A stretch of DNA of 22,785 bases from Chara braunii. Its lineage: Eukaryota > Streptophyta > Charophyceae > Charales > Characeae. The translations under genes and the position numbers were made by a program. The stretch covers positions 2,392,137 to 2,414,921 of the forward strand of contig BFEA01000107.1 in the NCBI GenBank assembly GCA_003427395.1, in the 5' to 3' direction. This document shows positions 1 to 9,195 of the stretch, piece after piece; position 1 is the first letter of the stretch; every line of letters begins with the position of its first letter. The notes under the pieces are model-generated. The model had not been told where the DNA came from and did no database searches. It worked only from the letters and a program-made list of their open reading frames with translations.

Positions 1-364
1 GGGGGAGAGTAGGTGGAGCAAGGACTCAGAAAACCACGTTTTTTTTCTTTTTTTATATATATATATATATATATTAACCTAGAGCTCAATAAGGAGCCCA
101 AAACCAGGTCAGGTCTCGAGTACCCATTCCGTACTTACTCGTAGCCATGTTATCTTAACCACCAGACACGTCTCATTGTCAAGCAGCACGCTTACACTTA
201 TATGGACCTTCAGTTTATTTATGATTTAAAGCATAAAACAGGCACTATCTGGTCAGTCTCCCATCTACTCCACTGACACCCCCCTATTACTCTCGAGAGT
301 CTGACTTCTCTTAATTTTGTCTATGGAAGTGAGAGATTGTTGTGGAGCGAGGCCCAACATCTCC
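1..364. other. Non-coding flank with TA microsatellite
   Basis: No gene is supported here. A T-rich run from about 39 leads into a TA dinucleotide tract at about 54-75. The rest is unique-looking sequence with no frame resembling a known protein. It may be the remains of an older repeat, but nothing identifies it. Confidence 0.6.
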
Positions 365-636
365 TTTTTTTTTTTTTTGAAGGCCCAATATCTCAAGGCT
401 GTCACTTTTTTGTTCTCCGAGCCTCATTTTTGCTGAGTCCTAAAAGAACTGCGCACCACACGTTGCCAATGCGCCAGTGCAACCTTTTTTTTTTTTTTTT
501 TTTTTTTTTGGTGCTGCCAGCCATTTTTTGGTCCGATAGCGCCCAGCGTCGGAAGAATGCGAGAATCCGGTATAGGTTATATTGCATTCTTCCCCACATT
601 CGTAGGAGATTTCAAGTCTCAATTTTTTTTTTTTTT
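365..636 (-). repeat. Three serial A-tailed retroposon 3' ends
   Basis: Three long T runs on the plus strand (365-378, 485-509 and 623-636) are A-tails read on the minus strand. The sequence abutting the first and third tails is related: minus-strand GGGCCTTC and GGACCTTC directly before the A-run. The segments between tails are only about 105-115 bp, so they are short 3' fragments, probably 5'-truncated retroposons that landed next to one another. I cannot assign the middle segment, ending GGCAGCACC before its tail, to a family. Apparent open frames across these tracts encode only Phe or Lys runs and are not genes. Confidence 0.6.
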
Positions 637-1052
637 GAAGGTCCAACCAATTCAATCACCTGACGAATCTTACAGGGAGGCCTTTCATGCCTTTTATTAT
701 GATCATTATAGTATTACGGGGAATCGTGTAGCAGCCAGCCTGAATTCACGCCTCCAATGAGGGAACATGCGGGGGCTGGACCGACCTCCAGGGGGGGTAT
801 ACCAGCCAGGGGGCAGCCAGTACAATTAGGGACCCATGCCAACTGGACGAATCCCCGTGCCACCCTCCAATCCCCTCCCGCGACAAACATCAGCCGTCTC
901 TGCTGAATGCTGCGAGGGGGGTGCAATGGGCTACCGCTAGGTGGTGGGCGCCAAGCATGCCTGGGAAGGTACAGGAGGCCAATGGGGATTGAACCCAAGG
1001 CCCCTTGAGTGCCACTTGGGTGCCTTAACAACTGAGCTAGGCCACTGGATCC
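623..1052 (-). mobile_element. tRNA-derived SINE
   Basis: Read on the minus strand the 5' head resembles a tRNA gene. An A-box-like TAGCTCAGTTGTTAAGG lies at 1039-1023 and a B-box-like GGTTCAATCC at 995-986, spaced as in internal pol III promoters. The head is followed by a unique body of about 350 bp and an A-tail at 636-623. A head plus body plus tail is the standard SINE layout; pol III transcription and LINE-supplied reverse transcriptase are known for the class and inferred here. The head starts just downstream of another A-rich run (about 1085-1058), so it appears to have inserted into or beside an existing tail. It is not a functional tRNA, since no acceptor stem pairing closes it. I did not find a clear target-site duplication. 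Confidence 0.72.
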
Positions 1053-1057
1053 AAGGG

Positions 1058-1118
1058 TTTTTTTTTCTTTTTTCTTTTTTTTTTTGAAGAAGAAGGGTCC
1101 TGTGTTTTTTTTTTTTTT
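1058..1118 (-). repeat. Two A-tails, likely including the LINE 3' end
   Basis: Plus-strand T runs at about 1058-1085 (interrupted by C) and 1105-1118 are minus-strand A-tails. The 1105-1118 run follows an AT-rich minus-strand stretch and lies about 500 bp beyond the last LINE coding residues, which makes it the best candidate for the 3' terminus of the large minus-strand LINE. The 1058-1085 run belongs to a second short retroposon end. Confidence 0.5.
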
Positions 1119-1626
1119 AAATTAAATGATATCTTTATAACAACATAAGAGACGAGGCCGGGGACCTCACAATTCGACCCGGGGTTATCCCGGCAGCATC
1201 AGCCGGCTTAGCTTACGGTTCCAGCCAAACTGGGAACCAACTCACAAGAGAACAATGATAACAGAACCCAACAGTACACTTCACAGACGATCCTCAACTG
1301 TTCAATCTACAACCGGATTTAGCATCTTACCTAGAGCCTTAGGGACGGGACCTACTATTAGACGTCTATAGCGACGGCCAGGTCTATACGACCCGGCGGA
1401 ACACTCTGTTCCTCCATCCTACCGGACGACCGCGCCCCTACATAACCGAGTGTCCTGGTTCGAGCCTTGGCACTCTGTAACCTCCCCCCTACAGACCGAG
1501 TTACCCTGGTCCCCAACGCCTGTACACCCCCAGCCCGCCTACTCCCTACTCCTACCTAGTTCCGCTTAGGTGCTCAGCCACTTTGAGATCACCAGGCCTC
1601 ATGCGGTGTGCGCTCCCGCCAGTTAA
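1119..1626 (-). other. Probable 3' UTR of the minus-strand LINE
   Basis: This stretch of about 500 bp lies between the last recognisable LINE residues and the A-tail at 1118-1105. It is non-coding and moderately GC-rich apart from its AT-rich distal end. A plus-strand GGTTCGAGCC near 1460 looks like a pol III B box, but no matching A box was found, so I do not call a SINE here. Confidence 0.4.
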
Positions 1627-2746
1627 TTACCCTTCGCCCACGATCTCAGGAACCACCACAGTCGTCTCCTTGGACACCCTACCACGCTTAGCTTTTCTGT
1701 GCCAGTCGGCCCAGATAGGCCTCCTCAAGCCTCTCTTAATGCCGGCTTTAACCTCTAGGTCACAGAAGGGACGCCCCTCGAACCTGGAACGGTTTCTATC
1801 TTCCCATACGACTGAACAGATCACCGCCCTAGCCACATGTGCAACATATGGCCAACCCTTCTTGCCCGACTGATCCTGGCCCTTGAAGCCTAGTAATGCC
1901 CACTTCTCATCCCATACAATTCCTTCCCCACCCATTTTCCTCCAATGGTCTTCCCACCATCTCCACACTCTTCTCGAACCCGGACAAGTCCCGCCATAAG
2001 TGTTTGGTAAATTCAAAGGGCCAGGAACAGCGGGGGCATTTCAAGGGTACCTCCATTCCTCTACCGCAGAGCCACACATGCGAAGGGGTAACCAACAGTG
2101 AGAGCATCCACAGCAGGCTGGCTTGTTTGAGGTCTGGTAGAAGGAGGAGGGTACTCCATAGTTTTAGAAGTTTCCCTCCCTCCTTCCCCTGCAGGTCTTC
2201 CATTAACACTGCACTCCATCTAGTCACAGCTACTCCTGCTCAGTGGCTCCTCCCCTTGCGGCTCGCCAGTCTGTAAGATTCACGTATTGAGAAGTTTGAA
2301 AGGTCTAGCCCCCGAGGGTTAGCCCTTGAGACTGTACTCCCTCTCCACCTCCATGCTGTTGGGTCAATGGACAGCTCACGCAAGGGCAGCTTACCTACCC
2401 ATGTTGTGGATACCAGGCTCCCTCTCAGGTTCCGATTCGGAATCACCCTCACCTAAGGGGGATTTAACCACTGTCTGATTACTTCCTCCCTAACTGGTAT
2501 CACTGTAGAGGACTGTTCCACCACCGCCCACCTCCAGACCTCTCGGAAGCCACATTGCGTCAGGCCTTGTACCTCCCAAATTTCCATCCTCTCCTCTCTC
2601 TCCTCAACCGGTGTGGGGGCGTACCATGTGCCAACGGGGTCCATCCCTTCTGGACCCAGAAGCCGTTCTAGGCTGGTCCTCCGAGAATTGGTACTGGTCG
2701 TCCTCGCGTTAAGCTGGTCCTCCGCGAATTGGTACTGGTCCTCCAC
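1627..2746 (-). pseudogene. LINE post-RT region and zinc-binding C-terminus
   Basis: Minus-strand translation gives the region that follows RT in plant LINEs. A WRW-containing stretch ending NFSIRESYRL (the FSV-S-Y-L region) is followed by the zf-RVT-like KCPRCSWPFEFTKHLWRD, then ARAVICSVVWEDRNRSRFEG, the usual W-x-RN end. From 2746 to 1907 it is one frame with stops at 2455-2453 (TAG) and 2242-2240 (TGA). A frameshift near 1985-2010 carries the reading into the frame that runs to 1627. The first 25 or so codons (about 2746-2665) are not LINE: they translate a repetitive TGGTCCTC motif belonging to the neighbouring inserted element. No RT palm motif is present. The residues belong to the last roughly 300 positions of the polyprotein. 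Confidence 0.7.
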
Positions 2747-2800
2747 GCTTTAGGCTGACCCTTCGCTCGTTAGCCCTGGTCCTCGGTGCATCAGTTCAAG
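2665..2800. repeat. Degenerate short tandem repeats (TGGTCCTC units)
   Basis: The motif TGGTCCTC recurs at irregular intervals of roughly 30 bp, several times alternating with a GAATTGGTACTGGTC segment. It runs into the left 0.3-kb direct repeat, which itself contains one unit. Probably part of the inserted element, not of the LINE. Confidence 0.55.
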
Positions 2801-3054
2801 CCTGCTCGCTCAGGATCGGTCCTAGGCTCCATCCTTGGTACATCAATTCCATTCGCATACCCATGCACTGATCCCAAACGCACCTTAATTATGAGCCTGT
2901 ATGTAGCCCCCATTAGTCACATTTATATGAGGCTGAAGTAACCTTTTAGTACAGCGGCAATCCGTGAATCCCTTTGATAACCCCAAAAATATCAGTCGAT
3001 AGATTGTCGATTTTGTCTAATTAGATTCTTTTAATAGGACAATTTGTGCAAAAA
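2763..3054 (+). repeat. Left 0.3-kb direct repeat
   Basis: Begins TCGCTCGTTAGCCC and runs to ACAATTTGTGCAAA, matching 6066-6367 at roughly 90% or better by eye with small indels. Homology may resume after a break of about 27 bp, because GATGGAGCCGCC at about 3080 matches GATGGAGTCGCC just after the right copy. Copies in the same orientation at both ends of an insertion suggest LTRs, but no clear TG...CA ends or primer site could be fixed. Confidence 0.8.
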
Positions 3055-3098
3055 TCAGGGAAGTAAGGGCGGCGATAAGGATGGAGCCGCCGAACAAC

Positions 3099-4920
3099 AC
3101 CCCACCCCCCCCTTTCTCGACGTCCCCGTCGAGCAGGTTGGTAAGGCAGCAAAAACCGAAGCGGTCACTTTCCTCTCTTCCTACCATCATTTCTGTCTTT
3201 TTGTGTCATGAACCCCATTGTGTCCCTCACTCACTACATATCAAACTCTCAATTGTAGTCCGTTGTTCAACCGGAATGCCTAGACTGATCGTTGTCGTTT
3301 GCCGCATGCCCTGTCACACCCTCCAAACCGTTCTTATGCCTTGGTAACTCGCCTCAGCTATAAAGGCGGACCGAAGTCCCGAGAAGCAGCCTTCCCCTGC
3401 AACGGCTCCACTGTCAACCTGGTGAAGTGGTTTGTCAACCCTCGTGTTTGAACCCCTGTCCTACCCAGCGTCTGTCACCCGCTGGAGGAGCTCAAACACG
3501 ACGCCTCTTCCCTCTTTCTCCTATTTGGTTTGAGTATTAGTGGCGCATAAAAATTTAAGTTATTAAAAATTTCAAAACAAACTCGTTGCATAGTCCAAAT
3601 CTGCTCTATGTGTGCCCCTACTCAATTGTGTCAAGTCCTTGTCGAGTCTGTTAAGTTTTTGCTGTGTCCGCTGAGTCTCTTCTCAATCTACTTTGCTGAG
3701 TCTACCTAGTTCTTACTCGGACTTTTAAGTCCTCGCTCAGTCCACCGAGTGGGTTCAATCTACGGAGTCCCTTCTCAATCTACTCTTGGCTGAGTCCGTT
3801 GGTGATATGTAGTGCCAGCTTACGGCACTGGTACAACGTTCCATGATTGCGCATGCCGTTTGCACATGTTCACACATTATATGATGTCAACACAACACTC
3901 CACTACCTATGCTCACGGCGGTACATAGCATCAACACAACACTCTGATGACATATTCACATAGTATCCCATTGTTGCACATAGTTGTTATGCTCGCACGA
4001 TCGTTGTTATGCTTACACAACATACTCTCACCGTGTCCGTCACATATTCGTTGTTCACTCCGCATACTGCCATAATGAAGAAGAAGTTATTAATTAAATA
4101 ATAAATAAAATTTTTGAAAAACTTATTGAAAAACTATGTGCCTGCCTGACATTCGAGTCCCCTGACACGTACTTGAAACCGCTCAGTCTGTCTGAGCTCC
4201 CTGCCTGCATAGCTGGTGGCCTTGCACATGATTAAAACACTTAATTGGGACTATTCAAAAAATGTTGGTAAATAATAAATATTAGAATAATGTTCTGATC
4301 ATGGTGGCCGAGCAAAGATCTTCACTTAGGGTCGTGCTGCCGCACTGGCTGCCCACTTGATTTCTCACCAAATAGGGAAAAGTAGAAATGAATCGCGAGC
4401 AAGAAACATGGGTAGGTTCATCATCACTCTGCATCACCATCGGGTTCGTACATCAGGAGAAATGAGCACATCTTATGTGCTCATGCGTTCGTGATTCCCA
4501 TGCATGACTGGTCCTCATGTGTGAGTGATCACCGCGTGTGATTAACCACTGTTTAGAACAATGTCCCCCATGCCCGAATGTAACCCATGAGTCTGACCTG
4601 GTTCATGTGTAGTTAGATGGGAGCAAACCCTGTGTGTTTCTTGTGCGTTGTACTCTCTCTTGATTGGTGCATCAATTAGAGCTCCTAATTGGCTTCTTCC
4701 GGGGGTGGTTTCATACACCTTCCAAATAGTGAGTTTCCGTGTGTGATTAAAGTCGGGGTCTTGTCCTCCACCATACTTAAGTGTGTCTCCCCGTCACGAG
4801 CTCTTCACGGACGCTTGATTAGCCCCCCTTAATTAGGCTCCTCGCGCGTTTTCCCCCCCACACCACATGTTCTACGTTTGTGCATCCCAAGTGTGCGTGG
4901 CTAGAGCACTGTGTGTACTA
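3099..4920. other. Non-coding interior with degenerate CTGAGTC and CACA repeats
   Basis: No protein-coding region is supported. From about 3600 to 3800 a loose motif around GAGTC/CTGAGTC recurs (for example TGCTGAGTCTACC). From about 3835 to 4080 short CACA- and GTTG-containing motifs recur. A short AT-rich stretch lies at about 4085-4130. This looks like decayed tandem-repeat DNA inside the inserted element. Confidence 0.5.
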
Positions 4921-5283
4921 TGAACATCCGTTGATCGTTGTCGCCCGCTGATTGCCGCGCATTGACGTCCATTGATTACCGTGCTTTGATTACTGTTCGC
5001 TGCTAATTACTGTTCATTGATTTTTGATCGCTGGTTACCGTGATTTCCGCTCGCTGATTATTACCGTTCAAAACGTGGGCTTATTTTTGTTCACTAATTA
5101 CCGTGCACTGCTCACGGCCCACTGATTACCATGCGCTGCCCAATGTCCGCTGATTACCGTGTGCTAATAAAAGTGCGCTGATATACCATGCGCAAATGAT
5201 TACAGTGCACTGGAATACCCTGTGCTGAAATACCCTGTGCTGAAATTGCTGAAATACCTTGTGCTGAAATACCCTCCGCTGAT
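4920..5283. repeat. Simple tandem motif related to CTGATTACCGTGCG
   Basis: A motif of roughly 14-20 bp, CTGATTACCGTGCG with variants, recurs across this stretch, followed from about 5210 by a shorter period (CTGAAATACCCTGTG). It grades into the longer-period array to the right. Open frames across it encode only repeat-derived peptides. Confidence 0.65.
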
Positions 5284-6060
5284 GATTACCGTGCGCTGAA
5301 ATACAGTGCACTGAAAAACAATGCGCTAACCACCATCTTCTGATTACCGTGCGGTGATTAGAGCCCTGTCGAGGAGCCCGTGTGTTGAGCAGACAATGCA
5401 CATCCTCCCATGCGCTGATTACCACTCACTAATTACAGTCTGTTGCTCGTTGTGCTCGAATTAAAGTATGCTGAAATGTCGCGCACTGAAATAAAGTGCG
5501 CTAACCACCGTCCGCTGATTACAGTCCGTTGATTAGACCCCTATTGAGGAGCCCGTGTGTTGATCAGTCGAAGCACATCCTCCCGTGCGCTAATTACCGT
5601 GTGCTAATTACCGTGCGCTAATTACCGTGCGCTAATTACTGGTCGTTGCTTGTTGGGCGCGAACTAGGGTGCGCTGAAATACCGTGCACTGAAATATCGT
5701 GTGCTGACCACCATCCGCTGATTACCGTGCGTTGATAAGACCCCTGTTGAGGAGCCCATGTGTTGACCAGACAGAGCATATCCTCCTGTGCGTTGATTAC
5801 CATGCGTTAATTATCGTCCGCTGATTGCCATGCGCAAGTTAGAGTGCGCTGAAATAACGTGCACAGACCACCGTCCTCTGATTGTCGTGCTTTGAGGAGA
5901 CTCCTGTTGAGGAGCCCGTGTGTTGATCAGACGGAGCAGATCCTTTGTGTGCTGATTACAGTGCGCTAATTACTGTCCGCTGATTGTTGTGCGCGAGTTA
6001 GAGTGCGCTGAAATACTGTGCGCTAACCATCATCCTCTGATTACCGTGCGCTGATTCTCG
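5284..6060. repeat. Composite minisatellite, four units of 160-203 bp
   Basis: The anchor GAGGAGCCC followed by GTGTTGA (with one variant) occurs at 5371, 5546, 5749 and 5909, giving periods of 175, 203 and 160 bp. Each unit also carries a CTGAAATA...GCGCTAACCACC segment and several copies of the shorter CTGATTACCGTGCG motif, so it is a higher-order repeat built from a short one. Unit divergence is considerable, so it is old. Confidence 0.75.
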
Positions 6061-6065
6061 GTACG

Positions 6066-6367
6066 TCGCTCGTTAGCCCTGGTCCTCGGTGCATCAGTCC
6101 AGCCCTACTCGCTCAGGATCGGTCCTAGTGTCCGTCCTTGGTACGTCAACTATATCAAGTTCATTCACATACCCATGCACTGATCCCAAGCGCACCTCAA
6201 TTATGAGCCTGTATGTAGCCCCCATTAGTCACCTTTATATGAGGCTGAAGTAACCTCTTAGTATGGTGGCAATCTGTGAATCCCTTTGATAACCCCAAAA
6301 ATGTCAGTCGATAGATTGTCGATTTTGTCTAATTAGATTATTTTAATTAATAGGACAATTTATGCAA
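6066..6367 (+). repeat. Right 0.3-kb direct repeat
   Basis: Second copy of the 2763-3054 repeat, starting TCGCTCGTTAGCCC and ending ACAATTTATGCAAA. LINE protein sequence resumes within about 20 bp to its right on the minus strand, which marks the right edge of the insertion. Confidence 0.8.
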
Positions 6368-6383
6368 AGATGGAGTCGCCCGA

Positions 6384-6935
6384 CACCGGCCTGGGCACTT
6401 CCCAGGAGCTATTACCTTCAAGGTCTGCTTCAGTTCCTCTTCGGTAATCGGTTTGTCTAGGGCTAGACGCTCCTCTACTGTTAGTCGAACTGTGGTGTCT
6501 TCCCACAAGTCTAGTTCTTGGGAGAGGTCGGAGTTTACTGTATCCTGGATCCGCCTGGATGTGAGAATATCGGCGTAGTAGAATTTGGCGTACTCGAGTA
6601 TATCCTCCTGCGTGGTAGCCTGCGGAGTATCTTGTACAAACGGGTGACTTAACTAGACCACTTGGTGGAACGGGGAGCTGGGCAGCAGTTTGCAAAAACT
6701 CTCTTTCGTCATCCTATCATGGACTGGAATGTCGTTGACTTTTAGTGTCTCTTTGCACCGTAGTTGTTTATCCATCTGCAAATTTTTCCAATCTGCTAGC
6801 CTGACTTCTCTCTCCCTAACCCATAACAACTCCGAAATTGGGTGCATCTTCGATCTCCTTTTCACCTCTTCTTCCCTTCTCCTACACCGTTCTTCTTCCT
6901 TATTGCGCTCCCCACAAGCGGTTATCGGGTAGCTG
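6384..6935 (-). pseudogene. LINE endonuclease-RT linker and RT N-terminus
   Basis: The minus strand is nearly one open frame. It opens with an Arg/Glu-rich, probably coiled-coil stretch (EEERCRRREEEVKRRSKM), passes an in-frame TAG near 6653, then reads through a FYYADIL segment to PITEEELKQTLKVIAPGKCP. The PIT-EE-L and PGK-PG motifs are the conserved entry to the RT domain of L1-type LINEs. The frame ends there because the neighbouring element starts. The right end is cut by the fold-back element at 6941. Function in an intact element would be target-primed reverse transcription; this fragment has no catalytic residues. Confidence 0.72.
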
Positions 6936-6940
6936 AAAAT

Positions 6941-7404
6941 TCAGGAATGAAAATTCTGAAGTGAGAGTTTTGGGTAGTCTGAAAATCTTGAATGGTTCTG
7001 AAGTGGTGAAAGGTCCGAAGACTGTGAAAACCACTTGTTTAGACAGGCTACATCCTGAAGTGGTGAAGGGTGTCCTGAAGTGGTCAAGTGAGACTTTTTG
7101 GCAGTCTGAAAATCCTGAATGGTCCTTAAGTGGTGAAAGGTCCGAAGACCATGAAAAAAACCCTTCACCACTTCAGGATGCATCCTGCCTAAACAGGTGG
7201 TTTTCAAGATCTTCGGAGCTACTTCAGGACCATTCAGGATGTTCAGACCTGAATGATCCTAAAGTGGTAAAAGGTCTGAAGACCCTGAAAACCACTTGCT
7301 TAGGCAAGCTGCATCCTGAAGTGGTGAAGGGTGTCGTGAAGTGGTGAAAGGTCCGAAGACCCTGAAAACCACCTGTTTAGGCAGGCTGCATCCTGAAGTG
7401 GTGA
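6941..7404. mobile_element. Fold-back element of direct and inverted subrepeats
   Basis: A unit of about 60-70 bp (core GGTCCGAAGAC...GAAAACCAC...CATCCTGAAGTGG) occurs three times forward (about 7004-7073, 7264-7332, 7341-7403) and once inverted (about 7161-7217). A second inverted pair, about 7103-7150 against 7205-7250, brackets the inverted unit. The block sits exactly between two LINE protein fragments, so it is an insertion of about 460 bp. It encodes nothing plausible. The structure resembles a fold-back or MITE-like DNA element, but simple terminal inverted repeats and a target duplication were not resolved. Confidence 0.6.
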
Positions 7405-7985
7405 TGAGAAAGACGACTGTTGTTAACCTTTTCTCGCGCTCTCGTGCTAAGATTCTCGAGCTAATATCCAAAATTCCAGAAATCGTAGCTAAGCCCCCAT
7501 CCAACCATTCTGCTGAGGAAAAAAGCGGTCTGGCATCCTGCCATTTTTCCCAGTGACCCTGCACCCAGCCTCTCAACCCAGGCTCCTCCAAGTTATGAGC
7601 ATTCACTTTGAAATAGCTCTTCCCCCTCTCTAACACCTTTGACAACACCAAGTATGTTATCACTGGCTTGTGGTCAAACAGGGGGTGCAACTGTTGGCGG
7701 ACATGTGTCACAGCCTGGGACAATCCCTTCCGTACTAAACAGTAGTCCAATCTGCGTCTCACCACCTCCCTTTGGTGTCCCCCCTCCCGCCGAATATTGG
7801 AGTACCAGGTATATCTAGGGTTTTCTGGGTTTAGGCTGCGGAACGGGTCTGTCAGCTCTCTTTCTTGCACTAACTCCGATAGCGCTGTTGTGTCTCTCCT
7901 CCCTGTTGACCAAGAGTCTCTGCATAGGGCCTCATCCATCGACAGGTTTCAGTCCTCCAAGATGACCAAGTTGTCTGGCTGTGGG
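7405..7985 (-). pseudogene. LINE APE endonuclease, C-terminal half
   Basis: The minus-strand frame covers the second half of an apurinic-type endonuclease. It includes the region that normally carries GDFN (here degraded, with a TGA at the third position), a YTWYSN segment, RRRLDYCLV and the catalytic-type DHKPV. The last stretch runs into the linker (ISSRILAREREKRLT). In intact LINEs this enzyme nicks target DNA to prime reverse transcription. It is cut by the compound insertion at 7993 on one side and the fold-back element at 7404 on the other. Roughly two dozen residues between this half and the N-half are missing or unrecognisable. Confidence 0.78.
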
Positions 7986-7992
7986 ACTATCC

Positions 7993-8177
7993 TTTTTTTT
8001 TTTTTTTTTTTTTGACAAAAACAGTCCCTCCAATGCTAGCGATGCTGTTTAGAGCAGACATTGCTAGCACCTGGGGAGCCCCCTTCACTTCAGTCCCACG
8101 CTTGTTCCATAGGCAGGTAAAAAACAACTGATCCCCTCCCACATTCTTCCTAAACCCCCTTATCCAACTGCATCCCG
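7993..8177 (-). mobile_element. A-tailed retroposon 3' end (GCTAGC family, minus)
   Basis: On the minus strand the sequence ends with GGTGCTAGCAATG, a short spacer, ATCGCTAGCATTGGAGGG and an A-tail of about 21 (8013-7993). The same 3' end, plus-oriented, occurs at 9196-9274, which defines a family. The body to its right merges with the 76-bp tandem array. Confidence 0.6.
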
Positions 8178-8366
8178 CGACAAGCCGACCTCCTCGACCC
8201 ATAGTTCGCGAGATGAAAAAAAGTGAAGGCAGACAACCCTCGACTTCCTCTTGCGACAAGCCGACCTACTCCACCCATAGTTCGTGAGATTAAGAAAAGT
8301 GAAGGCAGACAACCCTCGACTTCCTCTTGCAACAAGCCGACCTCCTCCACCACATAGTTCGCAGAA
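8178..8366. repeat. 76-bp tandem repeat, about 2.5 copies
   Basis: CGACAAGCCGACCT starts units at 8178, 8254 and 8330, a constant 76-bp period, each followed by a CATAGTTCG segment and GAAGGCAGACAACCCTCG. The CGACCTCC...CATAGTTCG segment at 8338-8361 recurs inverted at 8971-8994 and 9082-9105. Confidence 0.8.
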
Positions 8367-8756
8367 GAAAAACGAAAGTGATCCACCATCTGAAACTTGT
8401 CAACCCTACCCAAGCCTCAGATACTGATCAGCCTACCCTAAACCAAAACTGAGTCATGAAAGGTGAACTTAATGCAATCCGAATTTAAAACCGAGTTAGA
8501 GTCACTATTGAGAATCAAAAGATTATAATTTGAAATCTGATTTATAAGTATCAGTATCAAGAAACTAAAAAATAGGAAACAAAAAAAACAGAATACCAAG
8601 TATTTCGATTTTCAACATCGGTTCATAATTGAGTAATCGTTCATTGAGATCAAGCCTCTCGAGCATATTTTTTTCTAAATCTCGGTGGGATAGCAGGAAT
8701 CCTCCAGACACCATCCAATTTTCCTTCCATGTATCACACTGTATCAAACTGTGTAA
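8367..8756. other. Non-coding spacer inside the compound insertion
   Basis: AT-rich sequence with no supported gene. Its left edge (to about 8410) still shows weak similarity to the reverse complement of 8900-8970; beyond that I see no structure. Confidence 0.45.
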
Positions 8757-8900
8757 GGGACGCTGGACCCGTTCTCCAGTAGGTGACGCTCCCCACCAAT
8801 ATGCGTCCTGCTGGTGAGGAGGGCTAGCTGGCAGGATTGGATTAGGGCACAACTGCAGTTGAGATGGTGGCTTAGCTATTATAAGTCTGCGCTGGAAGGT
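8757..8900 (+). repeat. Diverged copy of the CTCCCCAC/GCTAGCTGG repeat
   Basis: Contains GACGCTGGACCC, then CGCTCCCCACCAATATG, followed at 8823 by GCTAGCTGGCAGGATTGG. The same blocks recur at 9759-10234 and up to 10446. Here the end block of one monomer precedes the start block of the next, implying a tandem arrangement. Confidence 0.6.
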
Positions 8901-8970
8901 GGTAAGGGGATGAGAGGTTCGGGTGCTGCGCCTGTTTTGCGATGGAGTGAACTACTTTTTCCTCTTCCTT

Positions 8971-9105
8971 CGAACTATGTGGTGGAGGAGGTCGGTCTGT
9001 CGTAGGAAGAGGAAGAATTGAAGTCCGCTTTTCATTGCCTGGGGATTTTGGTGAGGTCATTGGTCTATTGTTCTTCTCTCCCGAACTATGTGGTGGAGGA
9101 GGTCG
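8971..9105 (+). repeat. Inverted copies of the 76-bp array core
   Basis: The 24-bp sequence beginning CGAACTATGTGGTGGAGG is present at 8971-8994 and 9082-9105 and is the exact reverse complement of 8338-8361. With the GCTAGC-family ends at 7993 and 9274, this makes an imperfect inverted repeat centred near 8640-8665. Confidence 0.7.
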
Positions 9106-9195
9106 GCTCGTCGAGGTGAAAGGGAATGAGAGGAGGGCTGACTGTTTTCTTTTTGAAAAAAAAAAAATCTCAAAAATAGATCTCACGGTTGATCA

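Larger units (their letters stand above)
2763..6384. mobile_element. Inserted element bounded by 0.3-kb direct repeats
   Basis: Two direct repeats, 2763-3054 and 6066-6367, flank about 3.0 kb of non-coding, repeat-rich DNA. The element lies between LINE protein fragments: the LINE stops just after the start of RT at about 6384 and resumes in the post-RT region below about 2665. It therefore sits in the LINE, with loss of the RT core between. LTR-like size and direct orientation suggest a non-autonomous LTR element (TRIM or LARD type). I see no initiator-Met primer site after the left repeat and no polypurine run before the right one, so the class is uncertain. A duplication spanning satellite DNA is the alternative. 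Confidence 0.5.

Noticed and set aside
980-1045. A tRNA gene on the minus strand.
   Set aside because: A and B boxes are present, but no closing acceptor stem is seen and the sequence continues into a SINE body and A-tail.
1583-2276. Plus-strand frames of 96 and 126 codons.
   Set aside because: They are antisense to the LINE zinc-binding region, which has recognisable motifs on the minus strand.
5126-5425. A 99-codon minus-strand protein with repeated VFQH units.
   Set aside because: It is a translation of the minisatellite; the repeat pattern and lack of constraint explain it.
4920-6060. CRISPR-like array of repeats.
   Set aside because: Units are long, diverged and themselves made of a short tandem motif, with irregular periods; there are no conserved short repeats with unique spacers, and the context is eukaryotic.
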